A model generated the notes under the pieces. That model saw only the letters and a program-made list of their open reading frames with translations, searched no databases and was not told the origin of the DNA. The position numbers and the translations under genes were made by a program. A stretch of 64,000 nt of DNA from Amycolatopsis bartoniae (lineage in GTDB: Bacteria > Actinomycetota > Actinomycetes > Mycobacteriales > Pseudonocardiaceae), in NCBI RefSeq assembly GCF_014191255.1, contig NZ_JACHWH010000008.1, positions 135,001 to 199,000 on the forward strand, written 5' to 3'. Shown one piece after another: positions 25,719-32,257 of the stretch (the first letter of the stretch is position 1; each line of letters starts with the position of its first letter).

Positions 25719-26080
25719 GCCAGCCGCTCCAGCAGGACGTCGCCGTGGCACGGCTGCGGCGCGCACCAGCAGCCGAGCGCGCGGCCCTTCAGCTCGTCCA
25801 GCCGCGCGAGCAGGTCCGGCCGGCCGTCGAGGTACTCGCGGTAATGCCGGACCATCGCCTCGCGGTCGGTCTTCGCCTCACGCACGAACGGGTTCGCGAA
25901 GTCGGACTCGGGCCACGAGTGCCGCGGCCCGGCGTGGCCGATGTAGGTGATCAGGTCGCGTTCGACGAGCCACGGCACGAGGTGCTTGTGCGGCCCGGAC
26001 TTGCGTACGTTCACCAGCACCGCGTGCCCGGCCGCCACCCGTTCGGCCAGCTCGCGTTCCGCATCGGTCCACTTGTCCAC
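25715..26080 (-). CDS. DUF4326 protein
   Basis: A 121-aa small protein of the DUF4326 family, recognised by the ending GRALGCWCAPQPCHGDVLLERL and the central HSWPESDFANPFVREAKTDRE. Family members occur in phages and actinobacteria and have no established function; the clustered Cys/His (C-x-C-x4-CH) suggest metal binding. It is translationally coupled to the B12-binding-like gene and lies three bases after the RNB nuclease stop region, so the three genes probably share a transcript in the order RNB nuclease, DUF4326, receptor-like protein only if DUF4326 is read through from 27487. Confidence 0.75.
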   Translation of the reverse strand: MDKWTDAERELAERVAAGHAVLVNVRKSGPHKHLVPWLVERDLITYIGHAGPRHSWPESDFANPFVREAKTDREAMVRHYREYLDGRPDLLARLDELKGRALGCWCAPQPCHGDVLLERLA

Positions 26081-26083
26081 TGT

Positions 26084-27487
26084 TCACGCCCGTTCGAACG
26101 ACACCTTGCGCTTCGTCACGTCCACGGCCGTCAGCCGCACGGGAATCCGCTCGCCCTCCGGCAGGTTCGCGCCGGCGCACCGGCCCGTCACCGGCGGGTC
26201 CTCCACCAGGATCTCCGCGCGGGCCTCCTCCGCCCGCAGCACCACCGCCTCGAACGTACCGCCGATCCGCTCGGCCAGCAGCCACGCCTCGACCTGGTCG
26301 ATGCACGCCCGCTCGACGCGCGAGGCCAGGCCGTCCGAGGAGCTCATCAATACCGGCAGCTCGGGCAACGCGGCACGGACCCAGTCCGGCACCGGTCGGC
26401 CGGCGGTCACCGCCAGGCACACCTCGGCGGCGAAGCGGTCCACGAGCCGCCGGATCGGCGCGGTCACGTGCGCGTACGGCGCGCCGATGCCCGCGTGCGC
26501 GGTCGACGGCGGAAGCCCTCCGGCGAACGAGGTGTAACCGGCGCCACGCAGCAGGCGCGTCGTGCACGTGTAGAGCGCCATCGACTCCGGGCGCTTCGGA
26601 TCCAGCCCGGCGAGCAGCTCGGCCACGCCCTTCCCTTCGGGCCAGTCGATGCCGAGCGCCTGCGCGGAGCGGCGTAACCAGGCGATGGAGGCCTCATCCG
26701 GATCGGGCAGCGTGCGCAGGACGCCGATCCCGGCCTCGATCATGATCGACGCGGCCGCCATCCCGGTCAGCAGCGAGATCTCCGCGTTCCACGCCTCCAC
26801 GTCGTTGCGTGGGCGCGTGCCCAGCTGCCAGGCGCCCACGTCCCCGGTGACGATCGGCTCGGGCAGCTGCAGCTCGACGGCGCCGCGCTCGACCGCCAGC
26901 TGCCGCCGCAGCCTGCCCAGCTCCGGCAACGCGGTGACCGACGGGTGCGCGGTGCCCGTCTCCAGTGCCGCTTGGACGGTCTCGTAGTCGAACTGCTCGA
27001 CCGACCGCACGAACGCGCGCCGCACCCGGGTCGCGGTCGGCTCGCCGCGCGAGTCCAGGTCGACCGTCCACAGCACCGCGGCCCGGACCTCCCCGGGCAG
27101 CAGGCTCGTGGCGCCTTCGGACAGCACGGGCGGGTGCAGCGGGACCGCCCCGTCCGGCAGGTAGATCGTCTGGCCGCGCCGGCGCGCCTCGCGGTCGACC
27201 GGGCCGCCGGGGGTGACGAACGCGCCGACGTCCGCGATCGCGTAGTGCACCCGGAATCCGTTCCCGCGGCGGCTGAGCACCATGGCCTGGTCCAGGTCCT
27301 TGGCGCCCGGCGGGTCGATGGTCACGAACGGGAGCGCGGTGGCGTCCTCGCGCCCGGCGTCGTCGGGATCGACGGCCTCGGCTTCGGCGAGCACGTCGGC
27401 CGGAAAGGACTCCGGCAGGTCGAACTCGGCGCGCAGGTGACCGAAGCCCCCGTCCGCCGAAGGTGGGCCGACCGCCGAGCGAGGCAC
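26084..27487 (-). CDS. RNB-domain ribonuclease (RNase II/R family, short)
   Basis: A 467-aa 3'-5' exoribonuclease-type protein. The catalytic RNB core is clear: TIDPPGAKDLDQAM (metal-binding Asp residues), HYAIADVGAFV, LPLHPPVLS-type segment (VPLHPPVLSEGATSLLPGE), and IGAPYAHVTAPIRRLVDRF. It lacks the full cold-shock domains of RNase R and ends with an apparent short S1/OB-like segment (GERIPVRLTAVDVTKRKVSF). This compact form is common in actinobacteria. It should degrade single-stranded RNA. ATG 27487 starts it, divergent from the ATPase gene at 27604. Confidence 0.88.
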   Translation of the reverse strand: MPRSAVGPPSADGGFGHLRAEFDLPESFPADVLAEAEAVDPDDAGREDATALPFVTIDPPGAKDLDQAMVLSRRGNGFRVHYAIADVGAFVTPGGPVDREARRRGQTIYLPDGAVPLHPPVLSEGATSLLPGEVRAAVLWTVDLDSRGEPTATRVRRAFVRSVEQFDYETVQAALETGTAHPSVTALPELGRLRRQLAVERGAVELQLPEPIVTGDVGAWQLGTRPRNDVEAWNAEISLLTGMAAASIMIEAGIGVLRTLPDPDEASIAWLRRSAQALGIDWPEGKGVAELLAGLDPKRPESMALYTCTTRLLRGAGYTSFAGGLPPSTAHAGIGAPYAHVTAPIRRLVDRFAAEVCLAVTAGRPVPDWVRAALPELPVLMSSSDGLASRVERACIDQVEAWLLAERIGGTFEAVVLRAEEARAEILVEDPPVTGRCAGANLPEGERIPVRLTAVDVTKRKVSFERA

Positions 27488-27553
27488 GTTCCCACCCTAA
27501 CCCCCGGAACGGGTGTTGATCCCTCGTTCGTGATTGGGCCACCCGGGTGTATC

Positions 27554-27591
27554 TTGCGCTCCTGATACTGAAAACCACTATCGTTTTCGAA
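27554..27591 (+). promoter_or_regulatory. Promoter with Fur-family-like palindrome
   Basis: TTGCGC (27554-27559) and ACTATC (27577-27582) are spaced 17 bp and could be -35/-10 boxes for the ATPase gene. Over the -10 lies an AT-rich inverted repeat, GAAAAC (27570-27575) and GTTTTC (27583-27588), with TGAT just upstream. The composition recalls Zur/Fur boxes, but the arm spacing (7 bp) is not the classical one. Confidence 0.45.
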
Positions 27592-27603
27592 ATGGAGTTC
27601 GCC

Positions 27604-28554
27604 GTGAAGGTCGCCTTCGTCGGCAAGGGCGGCAGCGGGAAGACCACGCTGACCTCCCTGTTCGCCGCCTACCTCGCCGCGTCCGGCAAGCCCGTGCTCG
27701 CCATCGACGCGGACATCAACCAGCACCTGGCCGTCGCGCTCGGCGCGAGCGAGGAGGAGGCCGCCGCGCTGCCGACGCTCGGCGAGCACCTGCCGCTGAT
27801 CAAGGACTACCTGCGCGGCGACAACCCGCGGATCGCGAGCGCGGACGCGATGATCAAGACCACCCCGCCGGGGCGCGGTTCACGGCTGGTCCGGCCGTTC
27901 GAGAGCAACCCCGTGCTGGACACGTGCTTCCGGGAGGTCGGCGGCGTGCGCCTCGGCGTCACCGGGCGGTTCACCGAGGACGACCTGGGCGTCGCCTGCT
28001 ACCACTCGAAGGTCGGCGCGGCCGAGCTGCTGCTCAACCACCTGGTGGACGAGCGCGGCGAGTACGTCGTGATGGACATGACCGCGGGCGCCGACGCCTT
28101 CGCGTCCGGGCTGTTCACCCGCTTCGACGTGACGTTCCTGGTGTGCGAACCGACGCGCCGCAGCGTCGGCGTGTACCGGCAGTACGCCGACTACGCGCGC
28201 GACTTCGGCGTGCGGCTCGCGGTGGTGGGCAACAAGGTCGCCGACGAGGAGGACGTGGCGTTCCTGCGTGACGAGCTCGGCGACGACCTGCTGTGCTGGC
28301 TCACCGGCTCGGGCCACGTCCGCGCGGCGGAGCGCGGCCGCGCCCGCCCGGTCACCGCGCTGGAGGAGCACAACCTGACGGCGCTGGCTCACATCTTGTC
28401 CACTGTGGACTCGTGCGAGCGCGACTGGGTGCGGTACCACCGGCAGGCGGTGGAGTTCCACCTGCGCAACGCCCGTTCGTGGGCTGGGGCGGACCTGGCG
28501 GAGCAGGTCGACCCCGAGTTCGTCCCCGGCCCGCTGGCCGGGGTAACCGAGTGA
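27604..28554 (+). CDS. CooC/MinD-like P-loop ATPase
   Basis: A 316-aa ATPase of the SIMIBI class. The N-terminus KVAFVGKGGSGKTTL is a deviant Walker A with the signature first lysine. IDADINQHLAVALG is the switch region and EYVVMDMTAGADAF the Walker B region. The family includes CooC, which inserts nickel into CO dehydrogenase, and MinD/ArsA proteins, so a metal-insertion or maturation role is possible. GTG 27604 is chosen because GGAG lies six bases upstream, inside an alternative ATG 27592 start. The next gene begins 13 bp later and is surely co-expressed. Confidence 0.78.
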   Translation: MKVAFVGKGGSGKTTLTSLFAAYLAASGKPVLAIDADINQHLAVALGASEEEAAALPTLGEHLPLIKDYLRGDNPRIASADAMIKTTPPGRGSRLVRPFESNPVLDTCFREVGGVRLGVTGRFTEDDLGVACYHSKVGAAELLLNHLVDERGEYVVMDMTAGADAFASGLFTRFDVTFLVCEPTRRSVGVYRQYADYARDFGVRLAVVGNKVADEEDVAFLRDELGDDLLCWLTGSGHVRAAERGRARPVTALEEHNLTALAHILSTVDSCERDWVRYHRQAVEFHLRNARSWAGADLAEQVDPEFVPGPLAGVTE

Positions 28555-28567
28555 GAAGGAGAAACCG

Positions 28568-28954
28568 TTGTCCCTGGACGTACCCGCCGCCCTGCTGGAG
28601 CGAGCCGAATCGGGCGAGGTGACGGACGCGGAGTTCGTCGCGTGCGTGCGCGACTCGCTGCCGTACGCGTGGCAGATCATCAGCGAGGTCGCCGCGGGCC
28701 TGGACGGCACCGACTTCGCCGACCACGCGACGCCGCCGCCGAGCGAGGCCGAGCGCGGCCAGCTACTGCGGGCGCTGGCGTCGGACGCGATCCGCGGCGG
28801 GCTGGAGCGGCACTTCGGGATGAAGCTGGCGTTCCAGAACTGCCACCGCGTCGCGGCCTTCCGCCCGGCCGCCGTGGACAGCGATGCCTACCGGGAGTTC
28901 ATCTCGCCCGCCGGGCAGCTGCGCAACCAGAGCCCGGAACTGCGGGACTGCTGA
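28568..28954 (+). CDS. Conserved hypothetical protein, partner of the ATPase
   Basis: A 128-aa protein with no family I recognise. It is acidic at the N-terminus and has a conserved-looking centre GGLERHFGMKLAFQNCHRVAAFRP, with a Cys-His pair and a final cysteine. There is no signal peptide or membrane helix. The start codon is TTG 28568, supported by AAGGAG six bases upstream. It follows the CooC-like ATPase by 13 bp. Context suggests a partner or substrate of the ATPase; the function is unknown. Confidence 0.7.
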   Translation: MSLDVPAALLERAESGEVTDAEFVACVRDSLPYAWQIISEVAAGLDGTDFADHATPPPSEAERGQLLRALASDAIRGGLERHFGMKLAFQNCHRVAAFRPAAVDSDAYREFISPAGQLRNQSPELRDC

Positions 28955-28960
28955 GGTTCT

Positions 28961-28988
28961 GCCCCCGGTCGCGACGGCGGCCGGGGGC
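28961..28988. terminator. Bidirectional hairpin between convergent genes
   Basis: GCCCCCGG (28961-28968) pairs perfectly with CCGGGGGC (28981-28988) around a 12-base loop. It sits exactly between two convergent stop codons. There is no T-run, so it is a terminator-like hairpin of the actinobacterial type. Confidence 0.6.
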
Positions 28989-28990
28989 GT

Positions 28991-29545
28991 TCAGCCCAGG
29001 CTGTGGACCTCGGCGAAGGACTGCGCTATCAACGCGTGCGGGTCCCGCGACGGGTCCGCCCGCCACTCCCGCGCGGCGCGCTCGAACGCCGCCATGCCGA
29101 CCTTCGCCGCCAGCAGCGCCAGCGACTCGGACAGACCGCGTTCCCGCAGGGCGTCGGCCATCGCGTGGTTCAGCGCCTCCACCTTGGCCAGCTCGCGCTC
29201 CCGCAGCTGCGGCGTGGCCGCGATGACCTTGATCCGCGGCCCGAGGAGAGGCCGGTTGCCCTCGATGATCGGCAGCACCGCGGAAAACGCCTCGCGCAGC
29301 ACGGCGAGCGGCGGAAGGTCGGCAGGCGCCTCGGCGATCGCCGTCACGAGCGCCTCGCGCAGACCCGCTTCGCCCTCGAAGAACACCTCCCGCTTGTCGG
29401 CGAAGTGCCGGAAGAACGTCCGCTCGGTCACGCCTGCCCGCTCGGCGATCTGGGCCGTCGTCGTCGCGTCGTAGCCCCGGTCCAGGTACAGCTCCAGCGC
29501 CGCCTCCTGCAGCCGACGCCTCGCTTCCTCTCCGCTCCTGGGCAT
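28991..29545 (-). CDS. TetR-family repressor
   Basis: A 184-aa regulator with a clear TetR helix-turn-helix (TTTAQIAERAGVTERTFFRHFADKREV, given here in two halves around residues 28-55). It is divergent from a shortened quinone oxidoreductase-like gene, across an 84-bp gap filled by a 56-bp palindrome. It presumably represses both genes. In related loci such regulators respond to small electrophiles or drugs, but the ligand is unknown. Confidence 0.88.
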   Translation of the reverse strand: MPRSGEEARRRLQEAALELYLDRGYDATTTAQIAERAGVTERTFFRHFADKREVFFEGEAGLREALVTAIAEAPADLPPLAVLREAFSAVLPIIEGNRPLLGPRIKVIAATPQLRERELAKVEALNHAMADALRERGLSESLALLAAKVGMAAFERAAREWRADPSRDPHALIAQSFAEVHSLG

Positions 29546-29559
29546 GTCGCCGATCCTAC

Positions 29560-29615
29560 CTCGTTGTGACAGTTCCTGTCGCTACCGTGGTAGCGTCAGG
29601 AACTGTCACAACGAG
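29560..29615. promoter_or_regulatory. 56-bp palindromic TetR operator
   Basis: The arms CTCGTTGTGACAGTTCCTG (29560-29578) and its exact complement (29597-29615) are 19 bp long. Inside them, CGCTACC (29580-29586) pairs with GGTAGCG (29589-29595). In total 26 of 28 pairs match. Each arm also contains its own dyad (GACAG-N3-CTGTC at left), so two TetR dimers could bind. It fills the gap between the two divergent genes. Confidence 0.8.
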
Positions 29616-29629
29616 CAGGAGGCCTTCCC

Positions 29630-30238
29630 ATGAGGACCATCCGATTTCACGAGTACGGCGAGCCCGCGGACGTGCTGCGCCTGGAGGACGCCGCCGCACC
29701 CGAACCGGGCCCGGGACGCGTCCGCGTGGCCGTGCACGCCGTCGCCCTGAACCCCGCGGACTGGGCGTTGTGCCGGGGCCTGTTGCCCGGCACGCTGCCG
29801 CGCGGCATCGGCCTCGACGTGTCCGGCACCGTCGACGCCGTCGGCGAAGGAGTCACCGATGTCGTTGTGGGAGACCGCGTTCTGGGCAGCGCCGACTACG
29901 CGGGCCAGCCGACGGCGGGCGCGGGCGACCAGGCCGTCCTGGACCACTGGGCACTCGTGCCCGACGGGCTGGACCTCACTCAGGCGGCCGCCCTGCCGAT
30001 GGCGGTGATGACCGCCGCCAACACGCTCGACCTCTTCGGTCTCACCGCCGGCCAGAGCATCCTGATCCACGGTGCGGGCTCGACGATCGGGTACGCCGCA
30101 ACGCAGATGGCCCTCCTCCGCGGCGCGCGGGTGTACGCCACCGCCGGCGAGACCTACGCGGGCGACCTCGCCGCATTGGGCGCGAAGGTCACGAGCTACG
30201 GCGACGGCATGGCCGGGAAACTGATCCTGCTCCCGTGA
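29630..30238 (+). CDS. Truncated zinc-independent quinone oxidoreductase-like protein
   Basis: A 202-aa member of the medium-chain dehydrogenase/reductase superfamily (QOR group); family proteins are usually around 300-330 aa. The N-terminal GroES-like domain is intact (ALNPADWALCRG, GLDVSGTVDAVGEGV). The NADP-binding fold begins (LIHGAGSTIGYAATQMALLRGA). The frame then ends soon after LAALGAKVTSYGDGM, where the second half of the Rossmann fold should follow. The last residues (AGKLILLP) do not look like the family. AGGAGG lies seven bases before ATG 29630, and the operator is intact, so it may still be expressed. It is probably a 3' deletion remnant. Confidence 0.75.
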   Translation: MRTIRFHEYGEPADVLRLEDAAAPEPGPGRVRVAVHAVALNPADWALCRGLLPGTLPRGIGLDVSGTVDAVGEGVTDVVVGDRVLGSADYAGQPTAGAGDQAVLDHWALVPDGLDLTQAAALPMAVMTAANTLDLFGLTAGQSILIHGAGSTIGYAATQMALLRGARVYATAGETYAGDLAALGAKVTSYGDGMAGKLILLP

Positions 30239-30242
30239 GCAC

Positions 30243-30431
30243 TCAGTTCCAGTCGGCGTCCTCGGCGTCCGCCTTCTTGGTCCGCTCCCGGGCGATGTCG
30301 AGCGCCCGCCGGGCGGTCGCCTCGTCCGGGTACGGGCCGAGGAGGTCGATCGAACGGGAGCGTTCGAGGTGCTCCACCTCGCCGGTCTTCGTGTTGTAGT
30401 ACCAACCCTGATCGGGGTTCGCGTCCTTCAT
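30243..30431 (-). CDS. Small SPOR-like conserved protein
   Basis: A 62-aa protein starting MKDANPDQGWYYNTKTGEVE, with SIDLLGPYPDEATARRALDIARERTKKAD following. Similar short actinobacterial proteins are often labelled SPOR-domain-containing, since the pattern DLLGPYPDEATARRAL resembles the SPOR GPY-x-s-x-x-x-A core. No signal peptide is seen. It is convergent with the truncated oxidoreductase, with a gap of four bases. Function is not established. Confidence 0.75.
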   Translation of the reverse strand: MKDANPDQGWYYNTKTGEVEHLERSRSIDLLGPYPDEATARRALDIARERTKKADAEDADWN

Positions 30432-30484
30432 GGCACGAGCTTCGCATTTCCCCCGGCCGCTGTCATGCCGGTGCGGTTTATGGT

Positions 30485-30507
30485 TAGTTAGGTTGAGTAA
30501 CCAACTA
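30485..30507. promoter_or_regulatory. Inverted repeat upstream of the DHA2 exporter
   Basis: TAGTT (30485-30489) with GGTT (30491-30494) pairs with AACC (30499-30502) and AACTA (30503-30507), with one bulged base. The pattern resembles MarR/TetR-type operators and lies directly before the exporter's ribosome-binding site. No regulator gene is adjacent. Confidence 0.45.
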
Positions 30508-30523
30508 GGGGAAGTGGTGGAGC

Positions 30524-32257
30524 GTGGATCGGCAGGCTCGGGCCGCGATCGCGGTGCGGAACCCTCGGTACAAGTGGATCGCGTTGTCCAACACGACGCT
30601 GGGCGTGCTGATCGCGACGATCAACTCCTCCATCCTGTTGATCGCGCTGCCCGACATCTTCCGCGGTGTCCGGATCGATCCGCTCGCGCCCGGCAACACG
30701 AGTCTCCTGCTGTGGCTGATCATGGGTTACCTCGTGGTGACCGCGGTGCTCGTGGTGAGCTTCGGCCGCCTCGGTGACATGTACGGCCGCGTCCGGATGT
30801 ACAACGCCGGGTTCGCCGTGTTCACGGTGTTTTCGATCCTGTTGTCCGTCACCTGGCTGCACGGGACGGCGGGTGCACTGTGGCTGATCGTCATGCGGAT
30901 CCTGCAGGGCGTCGGCGGCGCGCTGCTGATGGCGAACTCGACGGCGATCATCACCGACGCGTTCCCCGTCGAGCAGCGCGGGCTGGCGCTGGGGCTCAAC
31001 CAGGTCGCGGGTATCGCCGGGTCGTTCATCGGGCTGGTGCTGGGCGGGCTGCTGGGGCCGGTCGAGTGGCACACGGTGTTCCTGGTGTCGGTGCCGATCG
31101 GGGTGTTCGGCACGGTGTGGGCGTACTGGAAACTGCACGACACGGGCGTGCGCAACCCCGCGCGGCTCGACTGGTGGGGCAACCTCACGTTCGCGGTCGG
31201 GCTCATCGCGGTGCTCGTCGGGATCACCTACGGCATCCAGCCCTACGCCGGGCACACCATGGGCTGGACCAACCCGTTCGTGCTCGCGATGCTCATCGGC
31301 GGCGTGGTGGTGCTCGGCGTCTTCTGCGTGATCGAGACGAAGGTGCCGGACCCGATGTTCCGGCTGCGGCTGTTCCGGATCCGCGCGTTCACGGCGGGCA
31401 ACCTGGCGAGCCTGCTGGCGTCGCTCGGGCGCGGCGGGCTGCAGTTCATCCTGATCATCTGGCTGCAGGGGATCTGGCTGCCGCGCCACGGTTACAGCTT
31501 CGAGTCGACGCCACTGTGGGCGGGCATCTACATGCTGCCCGTGACGGTCGGGTTCCTCGTCGCCGGGCCGCTGTCGGGCTGGCTGTCCGACCGGTTCGGC
31601 GCGCGCCCGTTCGCGACGGGTGGCATGGCCATCGCGGCGGTGAGCTTCCTGTGGCTGTTGCTGTTGCCGGTGAACTTCGCGTACTGGCAGTTCGCGTTGG
31701 CACTGCTGCTCAACGGGCTGGGCATGGGCCTGTTCGCGTCACCCAACCGCGCCGGGATCATGAACGCTCTGCCGCCGCACCGGCGGGGCGTCGGCGCGGG
31801 GATCAGCACGACGTTCCAGAACTCGGCGATGGTTCTGTCGATCGGGATCTTCTTCAGCCTGATGATCACGGGTATCGCGCGGGACCTGCCGTCGACGCTG
31901 ACGAACGGCCTTGTGGCGCAAGGGGTTCCAGCGTCGAGCGCGGGTGCGCTGGGAGCGCTGCCACCGGTGGCGGTGCTGTTCGCGTCGCTGCTGGGCTACA
32001 ACCCGCTCGGGACACTGCTGGATCCGAGCGTGCTGCACCAGCTGCCGCAGTCGCGTGTGGACGTCCTGACCGGACGCGAGTTCTTCCCGGACCTGATCTC
32101 GGGCCCGTTCGCCACGGGGTTGACGGTGGCGTTCGGGTTCGCGATCGCGGCGTGCCTGGTGGCGGGCGTCGCGTCGTGGCTGCGGGGCGGGAAGTACGTG
32201 GCGGAGGAGCCGGTCAGGGACGGTAGCGGTACGGAAGCTCCGTCGGCTGCCCGGTAG
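30524..32257 (+). CDS. MFS exporter, DHA2 (14-helix) family
   Basis: A 577-aa multidrug-exporter-type protein with about 14 hydrophobic segments. It has the DHA2 hallmarks LGVLIATINSSILLIALPDI in helix 1, the loop GRLGDMYGRVRMY after helix 2, and the motif C-like GLNQVAGIAGSFIGLVLGGLLG. Substrates of this group include drugs and other amphiphiles. The start is GTG 30524 with AGGGGAAG upstream. An inverted repeat just ahead suggests repressor control. The 3' end overlaps the convergent Pro-rich gene by 44 bp. Confidence 0.9.
   Translation: MDRQARAAIAVRNPRYKWIALSNTTLGVLIATINSSILLIALPDIFRGVRIDPLAPGNTSLLLWLIMGYLVVTAVLVVSFGRLGDMYGRVRMYNAGFAVFTVFSILLSVTWLHGTAGALWLIVMRILQGVGGALLMANSTAIITDAFPVEQRGLALGLNQVAGIAGSFIGLVLGGLLGPVEWHTVFLVSVPIGVFGTVWAYWKLHDTGVRNPARLDWWGNLTFAVGLIAVLVGITYGIQPYAGHTMGWTNPFVLAMLIGGVVVLGVFCVIETKVPDPMFRLRLFRIRAFTAGNLASLLASLGRGGLQFILIIWLQGIWLPRHGYSFESTPLWAGIYMLPVTVGFLVAGPLSGWLSDRFGARPFATGGMAIAAVSFLWLLLLPVNFAYWQFALALLLNGLGMGLFASPNRAGIMNALPPHRRGVGAGISTTFQNSAMVLSIGIFFSLMITGIARDLPSTLTNGLVAQGVPASSAGALGALPPVAVLFASLLGYNPLGTLLDPSVLHQLPQSRVDVLTGREFFPDLISGPFATGLTVAFGFAIAACLVAGVASWLRGGKYVAEEPVRDGSGTEAPSAAR

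Noticed and set aside
27569-27590. Calling the palindrome upstream of the ATPase a Zur box
   Set aside because: Arm composition fits, but the seven-base spacing departs from the usual Zur/Fur layout, so it is reported only as Fur-family-like.
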